From the NCBI GenBank assembly GCA_024408745.1, contig JAKSUS010000041.1, positions 1 through 8,593 of the forward strand: a stretch of 8,593 bases of DNA, read 5' to 3'. Under the pieces are notes generated by a model. That model did not search any database. It saw only the letters and a list, made by a program, of their open reading frames with translations, and was not told the DNA's origin. Each line of letters begins with the position of its first letter. The first letter of the stretch is position 1. The position numbers were made by a program, and so were the translations under genes. Source of the stretch: Candidatus Gastranaerophilales bacterium. GTDB lineage: Bacteria > Cyanobacteriota > Vampirovibrionia > Gastranaerophilales > JAILCC01. Positions 1-7,306 of this stretch are shown piece after piece.

Positions 1-73
1 TTTTTAAGTTTTTTGTGGTGAGAATTTTATTTTTATGTTAAGTTGTAGTCAAAAGTGATTAAATAGTATTTAA

Positions 74-89
74 TATAATTATATATAAT
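74..89 (+). promoter_or_regulatory. Possible -10 elements upstream of the lptD-like gene
   Basis: The 109 bases before the first gene are almost pure A/T and hold no gene I can support. Two exact TATAAT hexamers lie at 74-79 and 84-89, 20 to 30 bases before the start codon, a sensible place for a sigma-70 -10 box. Neither has a convincing -35 hexamer at 16-18 bases, and in such AT-rich DNA TATAAT arises often by chance. This is only a candidate promoter region. Confidence 0.3.
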
Positions 90-109
90 TTTAGAGAATA
101 ATAAAAAAT

Positions 110-2041
110 ATGAAAAAAATAAACATATTACTCATATTAACTTTAATATTTAGTTTTCTACAGGTTCAGCCTGCAAGTGCGAAATGGTTTAACTTCTTTA
201 ATAAAAATAAAACCGAAAGTCAGGTTGAACAACAAGTTAAAACTGATGATTTAAAGATTGAAAATCAGGATTTAAAAACCGAAAGCGAAGAATATAAATT
301 CCCGTTAGATAATAACGCCGGTCCTTTTGATATTTCAAAAGAAACAATTGATAGTATTCAACCCGAAAATGTATTGGAAGCACAGGTTACAAAAGAGCAT
401 GAAACTCCGGATAAATTTGGTAAAGATATACAATTAATGAGTGATACCGTTGATTTTTATACGGAAACAAGACAGTATGTTGCAAAAGGTGATGCAAAAT
501 TACTTATACCAAAAGAAAAAATGGAAATGTATGCTAACGAAATAGTTTTGGATCACAAAAATTATGAAATTATCGGCGTAGGAAATGTAAGAATTCTAAA
601 AGACGGTATGGAGTATTTTGGAGATTATATAAGAATTAATACTAAAAAAGAATCTTCCTTCTTTACAGAACCTATTTTATATTACACAGATATAACCATT
701 GATGCTAACAGCGCAACTATGTATGCTGATGAAACAATTGCAAAAGACGGAACAGCATTAATTAAAAAGAATAAAAGTACAATCGTTTCAACAAGTAATT
801 TTGGACAAATCTTCCCTGAAAGATTTTTTAACATAGAAAAAGAATTTGATACTGATAAAGATAAATATAAAGTTGTCGCTAAAAAAATTGAAGTAAAAAG
901 AATTGATGACAGAACAGATATATTGTTAAGAAATGCGACTATATACAGAGGGAAACACAAAGTAGGTTATTCACCTGTATTTACTGTTTCTGCCGATAAA
1001 GATGTGAACTATATTGAAACAATTGTTCCTGAAATGGGAAACAAGCCGAGAATAGGTACATATATTGCTCCTGCAATAGTGTTAGGACTTCCTAATGCTT
1101 CCGCCTTGAAAGTCGGACCTTTATTAGCAATGAACGGTAGTGATTTCGGTGTTGGTGCTTTCGCAAGATTAAGCACTCCCAAGAGTAAAACCGAATTAGC
1201 ATATGCATCTTCAACAGGTAATTTTTTAGCAAATATGTCTTATCGTTTTACTGATAATGTATCTTTAAATTTTGTAGGTAATGAATATCTTGATAATGCT
1301 TGGATGGGTGGGCAATTACCTAATTATGGTCTTGAACTTGCTTATGACAGAAGAAACATAAGAATTAAAGAAGCGAATTTGGTATTGCGTAATAAATTAT
1401 CAGCAGGTTTCTTTGATGATAACAGGGATTACGGTAGCGATCTTCATAAAACTATACGTTATCAATGGCTTGTTGATGGATTTAATGAAAAGCCTTTGTT
1501 AGCTTGGGAAAAATATTTAATGTTAGGTTATTCTTATCAACATGCTTTTAGTTTATATCAAACTGGTCAAACAACCGGTGTAGTAAGAGCAGGTCCGAGA
1601 ATTTATACCGATTTAGGGCGCTTATCTGCTGAACTTACTTATTTTATTGGTGGTCAGTATGGTGAATCTCCGTTTGTGTTTGATCGGTATCGCTATGGAA
1701 GAAATAATATAAGATTAAGAGCACAATACTATGTTAATAAATATTTATCAATAGCATATCATGGTTCTGCTAATATTGGCGACAAAGATTATGAAGGTGA
1801 GTGGCTGACAGAAAATCAACTTCTTGTTGCTGTCGGCACAGAAGATTTGAAAGTCAGAATAGGTTTTGATACTGTCAGAAATTCTACTCTTGTCGGACTT
1901 GATATGTTATTAGGTTCTAATAAAACCTTGTTAGAATTTGACGAAATGAAAATCAAAGATTCAGATACACACGTTTCAAAGAAAAAGAAAGATAATAAAA
2001 CTGAAACAACGGAAAATCAACAGGAGCAACCAAAAATTTAA
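110..2041 (+). CDS. lptD: LptD/OstA-like outer-membrane LPS-assembly protein
   Basis: Probable outer-membrane component of lipopolysaccharide transport, 643 residues. Residues 1-24 form a Sec signal peptide: lysines, a hydrophobic stretch, and an ASA|K cleavage site after Ala24. A charged, low-complexity stretch (about 27-105) follows, then an LptA/OstA-type repeat domain (about 107-250) with the typical alternating pattern (SDTVDFYTETRQYVAKGDAK, then YANEIVLDHKNYEIIGVGNV). From about 300 to 604 there are alternating aromatic and hydrophobic strands typical of a beta-barrel. E. coli LptD is longer (784 residues) and uses disulfides; this protein has no cysteine at all. It does not end on a barrel strand: residues 605-643 form a charged Lys/Glu/Gln tail. 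The Shine-Dalgarno is weak (AGAGAA at 93-98, 11 bases from ATG), but the signal peptide supports this start. accD follows after 9 bases. Another OstA-domain barrel protein is possible; the lptD symbol is inferred from domain layout. Confidence 0.72.
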   Translation: MKKINILLILTLIFSFLQVQPASAKWFNFFNKNKTESQVEQQVKTDDLKIENQDLKTESEEYKFPLDNNAGPFDISKETIDSIQPENVLEAQVTKEHETPDKFGKDIQLMSDTVDFYTETRQYVAKGDAKLLIPKEKMEMYANEIVLDHKNYEIIGVGNVRILKDGMEYFGDYIRINTKKESSFFTEPILYYTDITIDANSATMYADETIAKDGTALIKKNKSTIVSTSNFGQIFPERFFNIEKEFDTDKDKYKVVAKKIEVKRIDDRTDILLRNATIYRGKHKVGYSPVFTVSADKDVNYIETIVPEMGNKPRIGTYIAPAIVLGLPNASALKVGPLLAMNGSDFGVGAFARLSTPKSKTELAYASSTGNFLANMSYRFTDNVSLNFVGNEYLDNAWMGGQLPNYGLELAYDRRNIRIKEANLVLRNKLSAGFFDDNRDYGSDLHKTIRYQWLVDGFNEKPLLAWEKYLMLGYSYQHAFSLYQTGQTTGVVRAGPRIYTDLGRLSAELTYFIGGQYGESPFVFDRYRYGRNNIRLRAQYYVNKYLSIAYHGSANIGDKDYEGEWLTENQLLVAVGTEDLKVRIGFDTVRNSTLVGLDMLLGSNKTLLEFDEMKIKDSDTHVSKKKKDNKTETTENQQEQPKI

Positions 2042-2050
2042 GGAAGAATT

Positions 2051-2923
2051 ATGGGCATAAAAGAATGGTTACAATCCAAAAAAGAACAGCAAAATAATAC
2101 AAGAGCAACAAATAATCCTGTTATTGATGATGAAGTCAGTAAACTTTGGACAAAATGTTTTAATTGCGGAGCAAATCTTCCGACCAAAGAAGTTGAAGAA
2201 AACATGAAAGTTTGCCCTAAATGCGGTTACCATTTTAGAATTACTGCAAGAGAAAGGCTTGAACAAGTTGTTGATTTAACAACTTTTAAAGAAATCAATT
2301 CTGAAATTATATCTGTTGATCCGCTTGATTTTAGAGATTTAAAAAGTTATAAAGCAAGAATTAAAGATGCAAAATCTAAAACTAATTTAAATGATGCTAT
2401 TATAACAGGTACAGGTAAAATTGACGGAGTTGAAGCTGCTATCGGAGTTATGGAATTTGCTCATTTAGGCGGTTCAATGGGTTCTGTTGTCGGTGAAAAA
2501 ATTGTAAAATTAATTGAAACAGCAATTTCTAAAAAATTACCTGTTGTTATTTTTACTTCATCAGGCGGTGCAAGAATGCAGGAAGGTATTTTCAGTTTAA
2601 TGCAAATGGCAAAAACAAGTTGTGCTGTTGCAAAATTAAATGAAGCAAAACTTCTTTATATAACTGTTTTAACTGAACCGACTTTTGGCGGTGTAACAGC
2701 AAGTTTCGGCACTTTAGGAGATATTATTATTGCAGAACGTGGTGCAAGAATGGGTTTTGCAGGGAGAAGAGTTATTGAACAAACAATACGTCAAAAACTT
2801 CCTTCCGATTTCCAGACTGCAGAATATTTTTTAAAGCACGGACAAGTTGATATGATTTGCGAAAGAGATGAATTAAGAGGAGTTATTTCAAATTTAATAA
2901 GACTCCATTCAAAAGAGAATTAA
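2051..2923 (+). CDS. accD: Acetyl-CoA carboxylase carboxyltransferase subunit beta
   Basis: Beta subunit of the carboxyltransferase half of acetyl-CoA carboxylase, which with AccA moves the carboxyl group from biotin to acetyl-CoA to give malonyl-CoA for fatty-acid synthesis in the cytoplasm. The 290-residue length fits the family (E. coli 304). An N-terminal four-cysteine zinc ribbon is complete (Cys36, Cys39, Cys55, Cys58), followed by a crotonase-like fold. Conserved motifs are SGGARMQEG (171-179), which helps form the oxyanion/acyl-CoA site, and PTFGGVTASF (210-219). The Shine-Dalgarno AGGAAG (2041-2046) overlaps the last base of the upstream stop codon and lies 4 bases before the ATG, so it is probably co-transcribed and translationally coupled to the lptD-like gene. 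accA starts 12 bases after its stop, as expected for subunits needed in equal amounts. Confidence 0.97.
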   Translation: MGIKEWLQSKKEQQNNTRATNNPVIDDEVSKLWTKCFNCGANLPTKEVEENMKVCPKCGYHFRITARERLEQVVDLTTFKEINSEIISVDPLDFRDLKSYKARIKDAKSKTNLNDAIITGTGKIDGVEAAIGVMEFAHLGGSMGSVVGEKIVKLIETAISKKLPVVIFTSSGGARMQEGIFSLMQMAKTSCAVAKLNEAKLLYITVLTEPTFGGVTASFGTLGDIIIAERGARMGFAGRRVIEQTIRQKLPSDFQTAEYFLKHGQVDMICERDELRGVISNLIRLHSKEN

Positions 2924-2935
2924 GAGGAATTATTT

Positions 2936-3907
2936 ATGCGTTCGATAATGCAATTACCGTTTGAAAAACCTATATATGAAATTGAAGAAAAAATAGAAGA
3001 ATTAAAGACTTTAAATGAGAATTCCGAAACTGATTTGAGTAGCCAAATAGAAACACTTACAAATCAATTAACGGAATTTAAAAAGAATTTATATGATAAT
3101 TTAAAACCTTATGAAAGAATACAAATAGCTCGTCACCCTATGCGTCCGACTTTTTTGGATTATATTCATAGTATAACAACTGATTGGATAGAACTTCACG
3201 GTGACAGAGCAGGAACAGATGACAGGGCAATCATTGGCGGAATTGCAAGACTTAATGATAAGCCGGTTATGTTTATAGGAACTCAAAAAGGTAAAACCAC
3301 AAGAGAAAATCTTGAATATAATTTTGGTATGCCTAATCCGCAAGGTTACAGAAAAGCCTTGAGATTGTTTAAACACGCAGAAAAATTCGGATTTCCGATT
3401 GTAACTATTGTTGACACACCCGGTGCATATCCCGGTATTAAAGCGGAAGAAACAGGACAAGGTGTTGCTATTGCAGAAAATCTACTTGAAATGGCAAAAT
3501 TAAAAGTTCCGGTAATTGCAATAATTACAGGTGAAGGCTGTTCAGGCGGTGCTTTGGGGTTAGCGGTTGCAAATAAAGTTTATATGCTTGAAAACGCTTA
3601 TTATACAGTAATCACTCCGGAAGGTTGTGCATCAATTTTATGGAATGATGCAAATTATGCTGATAAAGCCGCAGAAGCACTAAAAATAACTGCTGATTTC
3701 CTTTTAGAATCAAAAATAATTGACGGAATAATAAAAGAACCTTTAGGCGGTGCGCATTATGACCCCGAAGAAACTTATAAAAATATGAAAGAAATGATTT
3801 TGAAAGGATTAGATGAACTTTCAAAATTATCGGAAAAAGATTTAATTGAAAAACGTTATAGCAAATACAGAGCAATGGGTGAAATCAGTTTTGAAAAACA
3901 GGATTAA
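2936..3907 (+). CDS. accA: Acetyl-CoA carboxylase carboxyltransferase subunit alpha
   Basis: Alpha subunit of the acetyl-CoA carboxylase carboxyltransferase, partner of the AccD encoded just upstream. Its 323 residues match the family length (E. coli 319). The N-terminal part (about 9-60) is a charged coiled-coil-like helix pair opening with the familiar FEKPIYEIEEKIEEL pattern. RHPMRPTFLDYI and GDRAGTDDRAIIGGIAR follow, then VDTPGAYPG (159-167) and GEGCSGGALG (199-208), whose backbone amides build the biotin-side oxyanion hole. PEGCASILW comes later, also typical of AccA. The ATG at 2936 is chosen over the in-frame ATG at 2948 because AGAGGA (2923-2928) lies 7 bases before the first and 19 before the second. 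No hairpin terminator is visible after the stop; the next promoter begins 9 bases downstream. Confidence 0.97.
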   Translation: MRSIMQLPFEKPIYEIEEKIEELKTLNENSETDLSSQIETLTNQLTEFKKNLYDNLKPYERIQIARHPMRPTFLDYIHSITTDWIELHGDRAGTDDRAIIGGIARLNDKPVMFIGTQKGKTTRENLEYNFGMPNPQGYRKALRLFKHAEKFGFPIVTIVDTPGAYPGIKAEETGQGVAIAENLLEMAKLKVPVIAIITGEGCSGGALGLAVANKVYMLENAYYTVITPEGCASILWNDANYADKAAEALKITADFLLESKIIDGIIKEPLGGAHYDPEETYKNMKEMILKGLDELSKLSEKDLIEKRYSKYRAMGEISFEKQD

Positions 3908-3916
3908 TCCTCTTGT

Positions 3917-3945
3917 TTGACAAAGTTTATCGGTTGCAAGATAAT
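3917..3945 (+). promoter_or_regulatory. Sigma-70-type promoter for pgi
   Basis: A perfect TTGACA (3917-3922) is followed by exactly 17 bases and GATAAT (3940-3945), one mismatch from the TATAAT consensus. Transcription would start around 3951-3953, giving a leader of about 27 bases. It lies in the 71-base gap between accA and pgi, the only sizeable gap on the plus strand, which argues that pgi has its own transcript apart from any read-through from the acc genes. Confidence 0.75.
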
Positions 3946-3966
3946 TTTATTGACTAAATAAGAGAA

Positions 3967-3972
3967 AAGGAG
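3967..3972 (+). promoter_or_regulatory. Strong ribosome binding site of pgi
   Basis: AAGGAG lies 6 bases before the ATG at 3979. It is the best-matched Shine-Dalgarno on the plus strand of this window and fixes the pgi start. With the near-consensus promoter it suggests high expression. Confidence 0.8.
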
Positions 3973-3978
3973 CAAAAA

Positions 3979-5202
3979 ATGGAAGTTTTAAACGAAATTG
4001 TAAATATAGGTAATACAAATATTGCTGATTTAAAAGATTATGCAAAATTAGCCGTTGAAGAAATATCTCAAAGAGCCGGCAAAAAAGGACAATTTTTAAA
4101 TTGGATTGATGTTCTTCCTAAAAATCAAATAGCAACTTTAGATAATTTATTTGATATGGCAAATCAGGCAAAAGCAGACGGTGCTACTGACCTTGCTATT
4201 CTTGGTATCGGCGGTTCTCGTCATACTACGGAAAGTATGGTTAATATGTTAGGTTTAGAAGATAATATTCACTTCTATTCAGCTTTAGACCAAACAAGTT
4301 TTAAAAAATTTACTAAAACTTTAGACTTAAATAAAACAAAATTTTTGGTAGTTTCAAAATCAGGCGGAACTTTAGAAACAACAGTTGCTTATGAAAGTGC
4401 AAAAAAATTATTGCAAGACTTCTTCGGTAGAGAAGATGTTTCAGACAGATTTATTGCAATGACTGATGCTTCAAGTGAAAAAAGCAATTTGAGAAGAATT
4501 GTTGACAAGGGCGACATCAAAATTTCAGGTTACGTTCATGATGATGTTGGCGGAAGATTTTCAATTTTAGATGACGCAACAATTTTCACTCTTGCATTTG
4601 CAGGTATGGAAAAAGCAGAAGTTTTAAAACTTTTAAATGCATCATTAAATGCGCAAAAAGAATTTTTAAATCCTAACGTTGATGAAAATGCTGCTTTAAA
4701 ATTAGCTTGTTTCAATGTTAAATCAAGACTAAACGGCAAAATCAAACACTTCGTTGAATATTTTGGTGATGTTTTCTCAGGAGCAGTTCTTTGGGAAAAA
4801 CAAATGAAAAATGAATCATTAAAAGCAATGATTTCAACAGATACAAACATCGGACCCGGATATTTACACTACAATGCTGAAGCTGATTTAGATGCTGCAA
4901 ATACAGACAGTTTCTATACTTTTGTTTATGTAAAAACTGATGACAAAGTTATGAAAGCAGACCTTACAGGTGTTTTAACCGCTTATGGTGCTCAACATCC
5001 TATCGCAGTTATTGAATTGAACGGTTTAACCGTTGAAGATGTTGCTAAATTCATTGAATTAAAACACTTTGAAACTTTATACACAGGCAACATTTTAAGA
5101 AGAACCCGCAACAATATAACTTCTATGGATGTTGCAATGCCTGAAGTTCTTCAGCCGAATGTTGAAATTTACAAAAAAGAAGTTAAAAAAGCATTAGCAT
5201 AA
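3979..5202 (+). CDS. pgi: Glucose-6-phosphate isomerase, short divergent form
   Basis: Interconverts glucose 6-phosphate and fructose 6-phosphate in glycolysis and gluconeogenesis. Two sugar-isomerase (SIS) domains are recognisable: GIGGSRHTTE (from 76) and SKSGGTLET (126-134) in the first, matching the phosphate-binding GIGGS and SK(T/S)..T.ET motifs, then GGRFSILDD (191-199), matching the GGRxS signature. KQMKNES (274-280) aligns with the region of the catalytic glutamate, suggesting Glu279. His297 in YLHYNAE may be the ring-opening histidine. Near the C-terminus, LQPNVEIYKK (391-400) is a clear but altered version of the family signature FDQPGVExxK, keeping the Val-Glu and a lysine. At 407 residues it is shorter than the Bacillus (about 450) or E. 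coli (549) enzymes. Functional residue assignments are by eye. Its own promoter and strong ribosome site imply separate expression from accDA. Confidence 0.85.
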   Translation: MEVLNEIVNIGNTNIADLKDYAKLAVEEISQRAGKKGQFLNWIDVLPKNQIATLDNLFDMANQAKADGATDLAILGIGGSRHTTESMVNMLGLEDNIHFYSALDQTSFKKFTKTLDLNKTKFLVVSKSGGTLETTVAYESAKKLLQDFFGREDVSDRFIAMTDASSEKSNLRRIVDKGDIKISGYVHDDVGGRFSILDDATIFTLAFAGMEKAEVLKLLNASLNAQKEFLNPNVDENAALKLACFNVKSRLNGKIKHFVEYFGDVFSGAVLWEKQMKNESLKAMISTDTNIGPGYLHYNAEADLDAANTDSFYTFVYVKTDDKVMKADLTGVLTAYGAQHPIAVIELNGLTVEDVAKFIELKHFETLYTGNILRRTRNNITSMDVAMPEVLQPNVEIYKKEVKKALA

Positions 5203-5221
5203 ATTCAAAGTAAATTTAAAA

Positions 5222-6520
5222 CTAATAAACGGGTGTTTCTTGCAATGTTTTAATTGGAAGTTTTATCCAATTCCCTCTGTTTTTGTACAGATCTACTTGG
5301 TGTGCAAGTTTTTTGCAGGCCGTATTATCATCAATTGCAAAACTGTCATCACAATAAAGTTTAAAGCCATAAACAACTCTGAGTTTATCTAATTCATCAG
5401 TTCTATACTTATTTGAAAGATATTTTTCTATTATCTGAGTTATCGGCTTATTATAATGTTCTATTGACGCTTTGTTTACCGCATTTGCTAAAGCTCCTGT
5501 TATTATAAAACCGTTACTTCCATCATTTATTTTTTCTGAGGCTAATTGTGCAAAAGCATCACAATATTGATCTATAGCACTTTCTCTGCTCATATTAAAT
5601 AATTCTTCATATTCTTTTTTTACGGTAAGCGTGAATTTTTTTTCGTCTTCTGTAACGTCATATTTGCCCGTTGATACCAATAGTTCTCTTAACCTGTCAG
5701 TTTTTTGATCTTTTTCATACGTAACAGGATTGTTTAATGTAAATTCTGCCTTACTGCAATTTTTTATATCAAAAACTATATCGCCATCGATCTTAAAAGT
5801 ACGACAAAAATTTTCTATTATTGCAGGAGCACTTGCTCCTAAGTGAGAAACTTTTTCTAAATTACGACCGCTTACGGGAATACAAGCACTACCTGATGAT
5901 TCTATTGCAACAAAATCATTATCTTGCATTCTTATGGTTGAAATACCGCAACCTCCACCTGTAATACATGCTGTATATAATTTACCTTCTTCAAGCATTC
6001 CTTTATCATAAAGTTTTTTTGCCATTGCAAGTCCTGTACCCATAGCATCCTGTAATAATCTGAATTGGAAATCTTTAGATATTTTTACACCTTCTTGCAA
6101 AAGTAATTGTTCAATATTATCAAAATGTAGAGCTTTTAATGGTTTATCTTCTAAATTTTTATGGTTAGGAAGATATGATGCAAATCTTTTATCCGTATAG
6201 CTTGGAATAAAAATAGTCAGACTTCTTAAAATGTTTTCATCTTTATCGTAGCCCATATCCTTTACATTACGTTTATTGTTATCCTGAACAGCTTTTACTT
6301 TACTTATAATTTGTTTAATAAAATCTTCACTGCTTTCAAATTGATTTTTACCTAAAGTATTTACCGTTGTTCTTGCCGTGTATATTTGTTTATCATCATC
6401 ACTCGTTGCATAATATATTTTACAAGAGCCTTCTCTTTGAGAACCGCCGATATCAAATGTCATATTACTTTTAAATGCTGTTCGGTTAAATTGTGGTGCC
6501 GTTATTCTTGTAACTTGCAT
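5222..6520 (-). CDS. ROK/glucokinase-like ASKHA-fold protein, putative sugar kinase
   Basis: I do not recognise a named family, but the 432-residue protein carries the marks of the actin-like ATPase/sugar-kinase (ASKHA) fold. FDIGGS (22-27) resembles the phosphate-1 loop DIGGT of glucokinases. LQDAMGTGLA (156-165) sits where ROK and Glk enzymes have the catalytic aspartate (N-D-x-x-A), pointing to Asp158. ITGGGCGIS (186-194) resembles the phosphate-2 motif, IESSGS (206-211) sits where the sugar-binding E-G-H motif occurs, and GFIITGALANAV (337-348) fits the adenosine motif. The ROK zinc motif CxCGxxGCxE is absent, and it is about 100 residues longer than typical ROK or Glk enzymes. No signal peptide or membrane segment is visible, so it is likely cytoplasmic. 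AGGAGA lies 8 bases before the ATG. It ends 19 bases from pgi, consistent with but not proving a hexokinase role. A non-kinase ASKHA protein is the main alternative. Confidence 0.6.
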   Translation of the reverse strand: MQVTRITAPQFNRTAFKSNMTFDIGGSQREGSCKIYYATSDDDKQIYTARTTVNTLGKNQFESSEDFIKQIISKVKAVQDNNKRNVKDMGYDKDENILRSLTIFIPSYTDKRFASYLPNHKNLEDKPLKALHFDNIEQLLLQEGVKISKDFQFRLLQDAMGTGLAMAKKLYDKGMLEEGKLYTACITGGGCGISTIRMQDNDFVAIESSGSACIPVSGRNLEKVSHLGASAPAIIENFCRTFKIDGDIVFDIKNCSKAEFTLNNPVTYEKDQKTDRLRELLVSTGKYDVTEDEKKFTLTVKKEYEELFNMSRESAIDQYCDAFAQLASEKINDGSNGFIITGALANAVNKASIEHYNKPITQIIEKYLSNKYRTDELDKLRVVYGFKLYCDDSFAIDDNTACKKLAHQVDLYKNRGNWIKLPIKTLQETPVY

Positions 6521-6528
6521 AATTTATA

Positions 6529-6534
6529 TCTCCT
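6529..6534 (-). promoter_or_regulatory. Ribosome binding site overlapping the upstream stop codon
   Basis: Read on the minus strand this is AGGAGA, 8 bases before the ATG of the kinase-like gene. Its first two bases belong to the TAG stop (6533-6535) of the preceding 5'-nucleotidase C-terminal-domain gene, so the two are almost certainly in one transcript and likely translationally coupled. Confidence 0.75.
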
Positions 6535-7306
6535 ATAATATTCTTTTTTCAATAATTTCGTCGGTAAGTTGGACTTTACCGTTAACAATATTTATATATT
6601 CTTTGAATAATTCATCATAAGTTTCTTTGATACTTGTAAATTTATGTCTGATTTGAGAAGGTACTCTTATAAAGTCATTATCTTTAATCAAATACTTATC
6701 AGCTAATAATATACAGTAATTTTTATTTCTGTTTATTTCTTCAAATTGACCTGTTTTTTTATTTCTTATTTTTATAACTTTTGATAAATCAATTTTACGT
6801 TTTGAGGTAATTGCTTTTTCAATTGCAGTTCTGTCAATTTGAATATCGGACCAATGAATTAAAGCTTTTCTGGTTGGTGATTTTAAATTATTTTTTACAT
6901 TTTCAAAAATCAATTTTATTAATTCATTTCCTGTAATTGTGCCCTTGCTTATACCCTCAACATTGACATCAACACCTTTAAACATATCAAATAAATCAAC
7001 ATTGTTAAAAGCTGTTCTTTGCGGTTTACTTTTCATACCGCTTCTTATTATAGTTGCGGGAATACTTACCGTATCTATGTCAGGATATTTTTTCAAAGCT
7101 GCTGTTTTAATTGCAGATGTAATAAGGTTAGCAAGTACGCTGTTTTGATATCTTATTTTATTTGTGTACATAAATTCGTTAGAGAGTTTTATTTCATCTT
7201 CAAGATACACTAAAGGTTTTAAATCATCCCGAAGAAGTCTTTTAATCGTTTTTTGTAAAGAAATATTAAAAAAATCTTTTAATGGATTTGTGTAATGCTT
7301 TATCAT
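6533..7306 (-). CDS. 5'-nucleotidase C-terminal domain (separated second half of a split gene)
   Basis: These 257 residues match the C-terminal substrate-binding domain of UshA-type 5'-nucleotidases. A helical linker ending DDLKPL (27-32) precedes NSVLANLITSAI (55-66), the counterpart of the family's S-x-L-G-N-L-I-x-D-A. PATIIRSGM (83-91) corresponds to the G-G-x-R segment (Arg89), and GTITGNELI (122-130) to G-x-I-T-x-G-D-L. YCILLADKYL (197-206) fits the late Y-x-V-A-x-x-D-Y-L strand. No catalytic metal site is present; that lies in the gene just upstream, overlapping this one by 41 bases in another frame. The ATG at 7306 has no good Shine-Dalgarno, and an in-frame TAA (7319-7321) stands five codons before it. 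The first 13 residues may therefore be artificial, with the true protein reached by a frame change at the T run 7268-7274. Otherwise it would need reinitiation or coupling. The kinase-like gene follows after 12 bases. Confidence 0.75.
   Translation of the reverse strand: MIKHYTNPLKDFFNISLQKTIKRLLRDDLKPLVYLEDEIKLSNEFMYTNKIRYQNSVLANLITSAIKTAALKKYPDIDTVSIPATIIRSGMKSKPQRTAFNNVDLFDMFKGVDVNVEGISKGTITGNELIKLIFENVKNNLKSPTRKALIHWSDIQIDRTAIEKAITSKRKIDLSKVIKIRNKKTGQFEEINRNKNYCILLADKYLIKDNDFIRVPSQIRHKFTSIKETYDELFKEYINIVNGKVQLTDEIIEKRIL

Noticed and set aside
2948..2950. Alternative ATG for accA at codon 5
   Set aside because: It is 19 bases from the only good ribosome site, while the ATG at 2936 is 7 bases from it.
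3101..3460. 119-codon open frame on the minus strand inside accA
   Set aside because: It lies wholly opposite a strongly conserved accA segment, its product is of odd composition with many Ser, Cys and Phe, and no family features are seen.
3911..3941. TCTTG ... CAAGA inverted repeat after accA
   Set aside because: It is a five-base stem with a 21-base loop and no T-run, and it overlaps the better-supported pgi promoter.
4536..4850. 104-codon open frame on the minus strand inside pgi
   Set aside because: It is antisense to conserved SIS-domain sequence, with no recognisable product and no separate context.
5165..5217. Inverted repeat AAATTTAC / GTAAATTT around the end of pgi as a possible terminator
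   Set aside because: The arms are 37 bases apart and nearly all A/T, with no GC-rich stem or clean T-tract, so it is unlikely to form a working terminator.
6939..7213. Two overlapping plus-strand open frames opposite the 5'-nucleotidase C-terminal domain, one rather hydrophobic
   Set aside because: Both are antisense to motif-bearing coding sequence, and their hydrophobicity is what reversed Asn/Lys-rich coding DNA tends to give.
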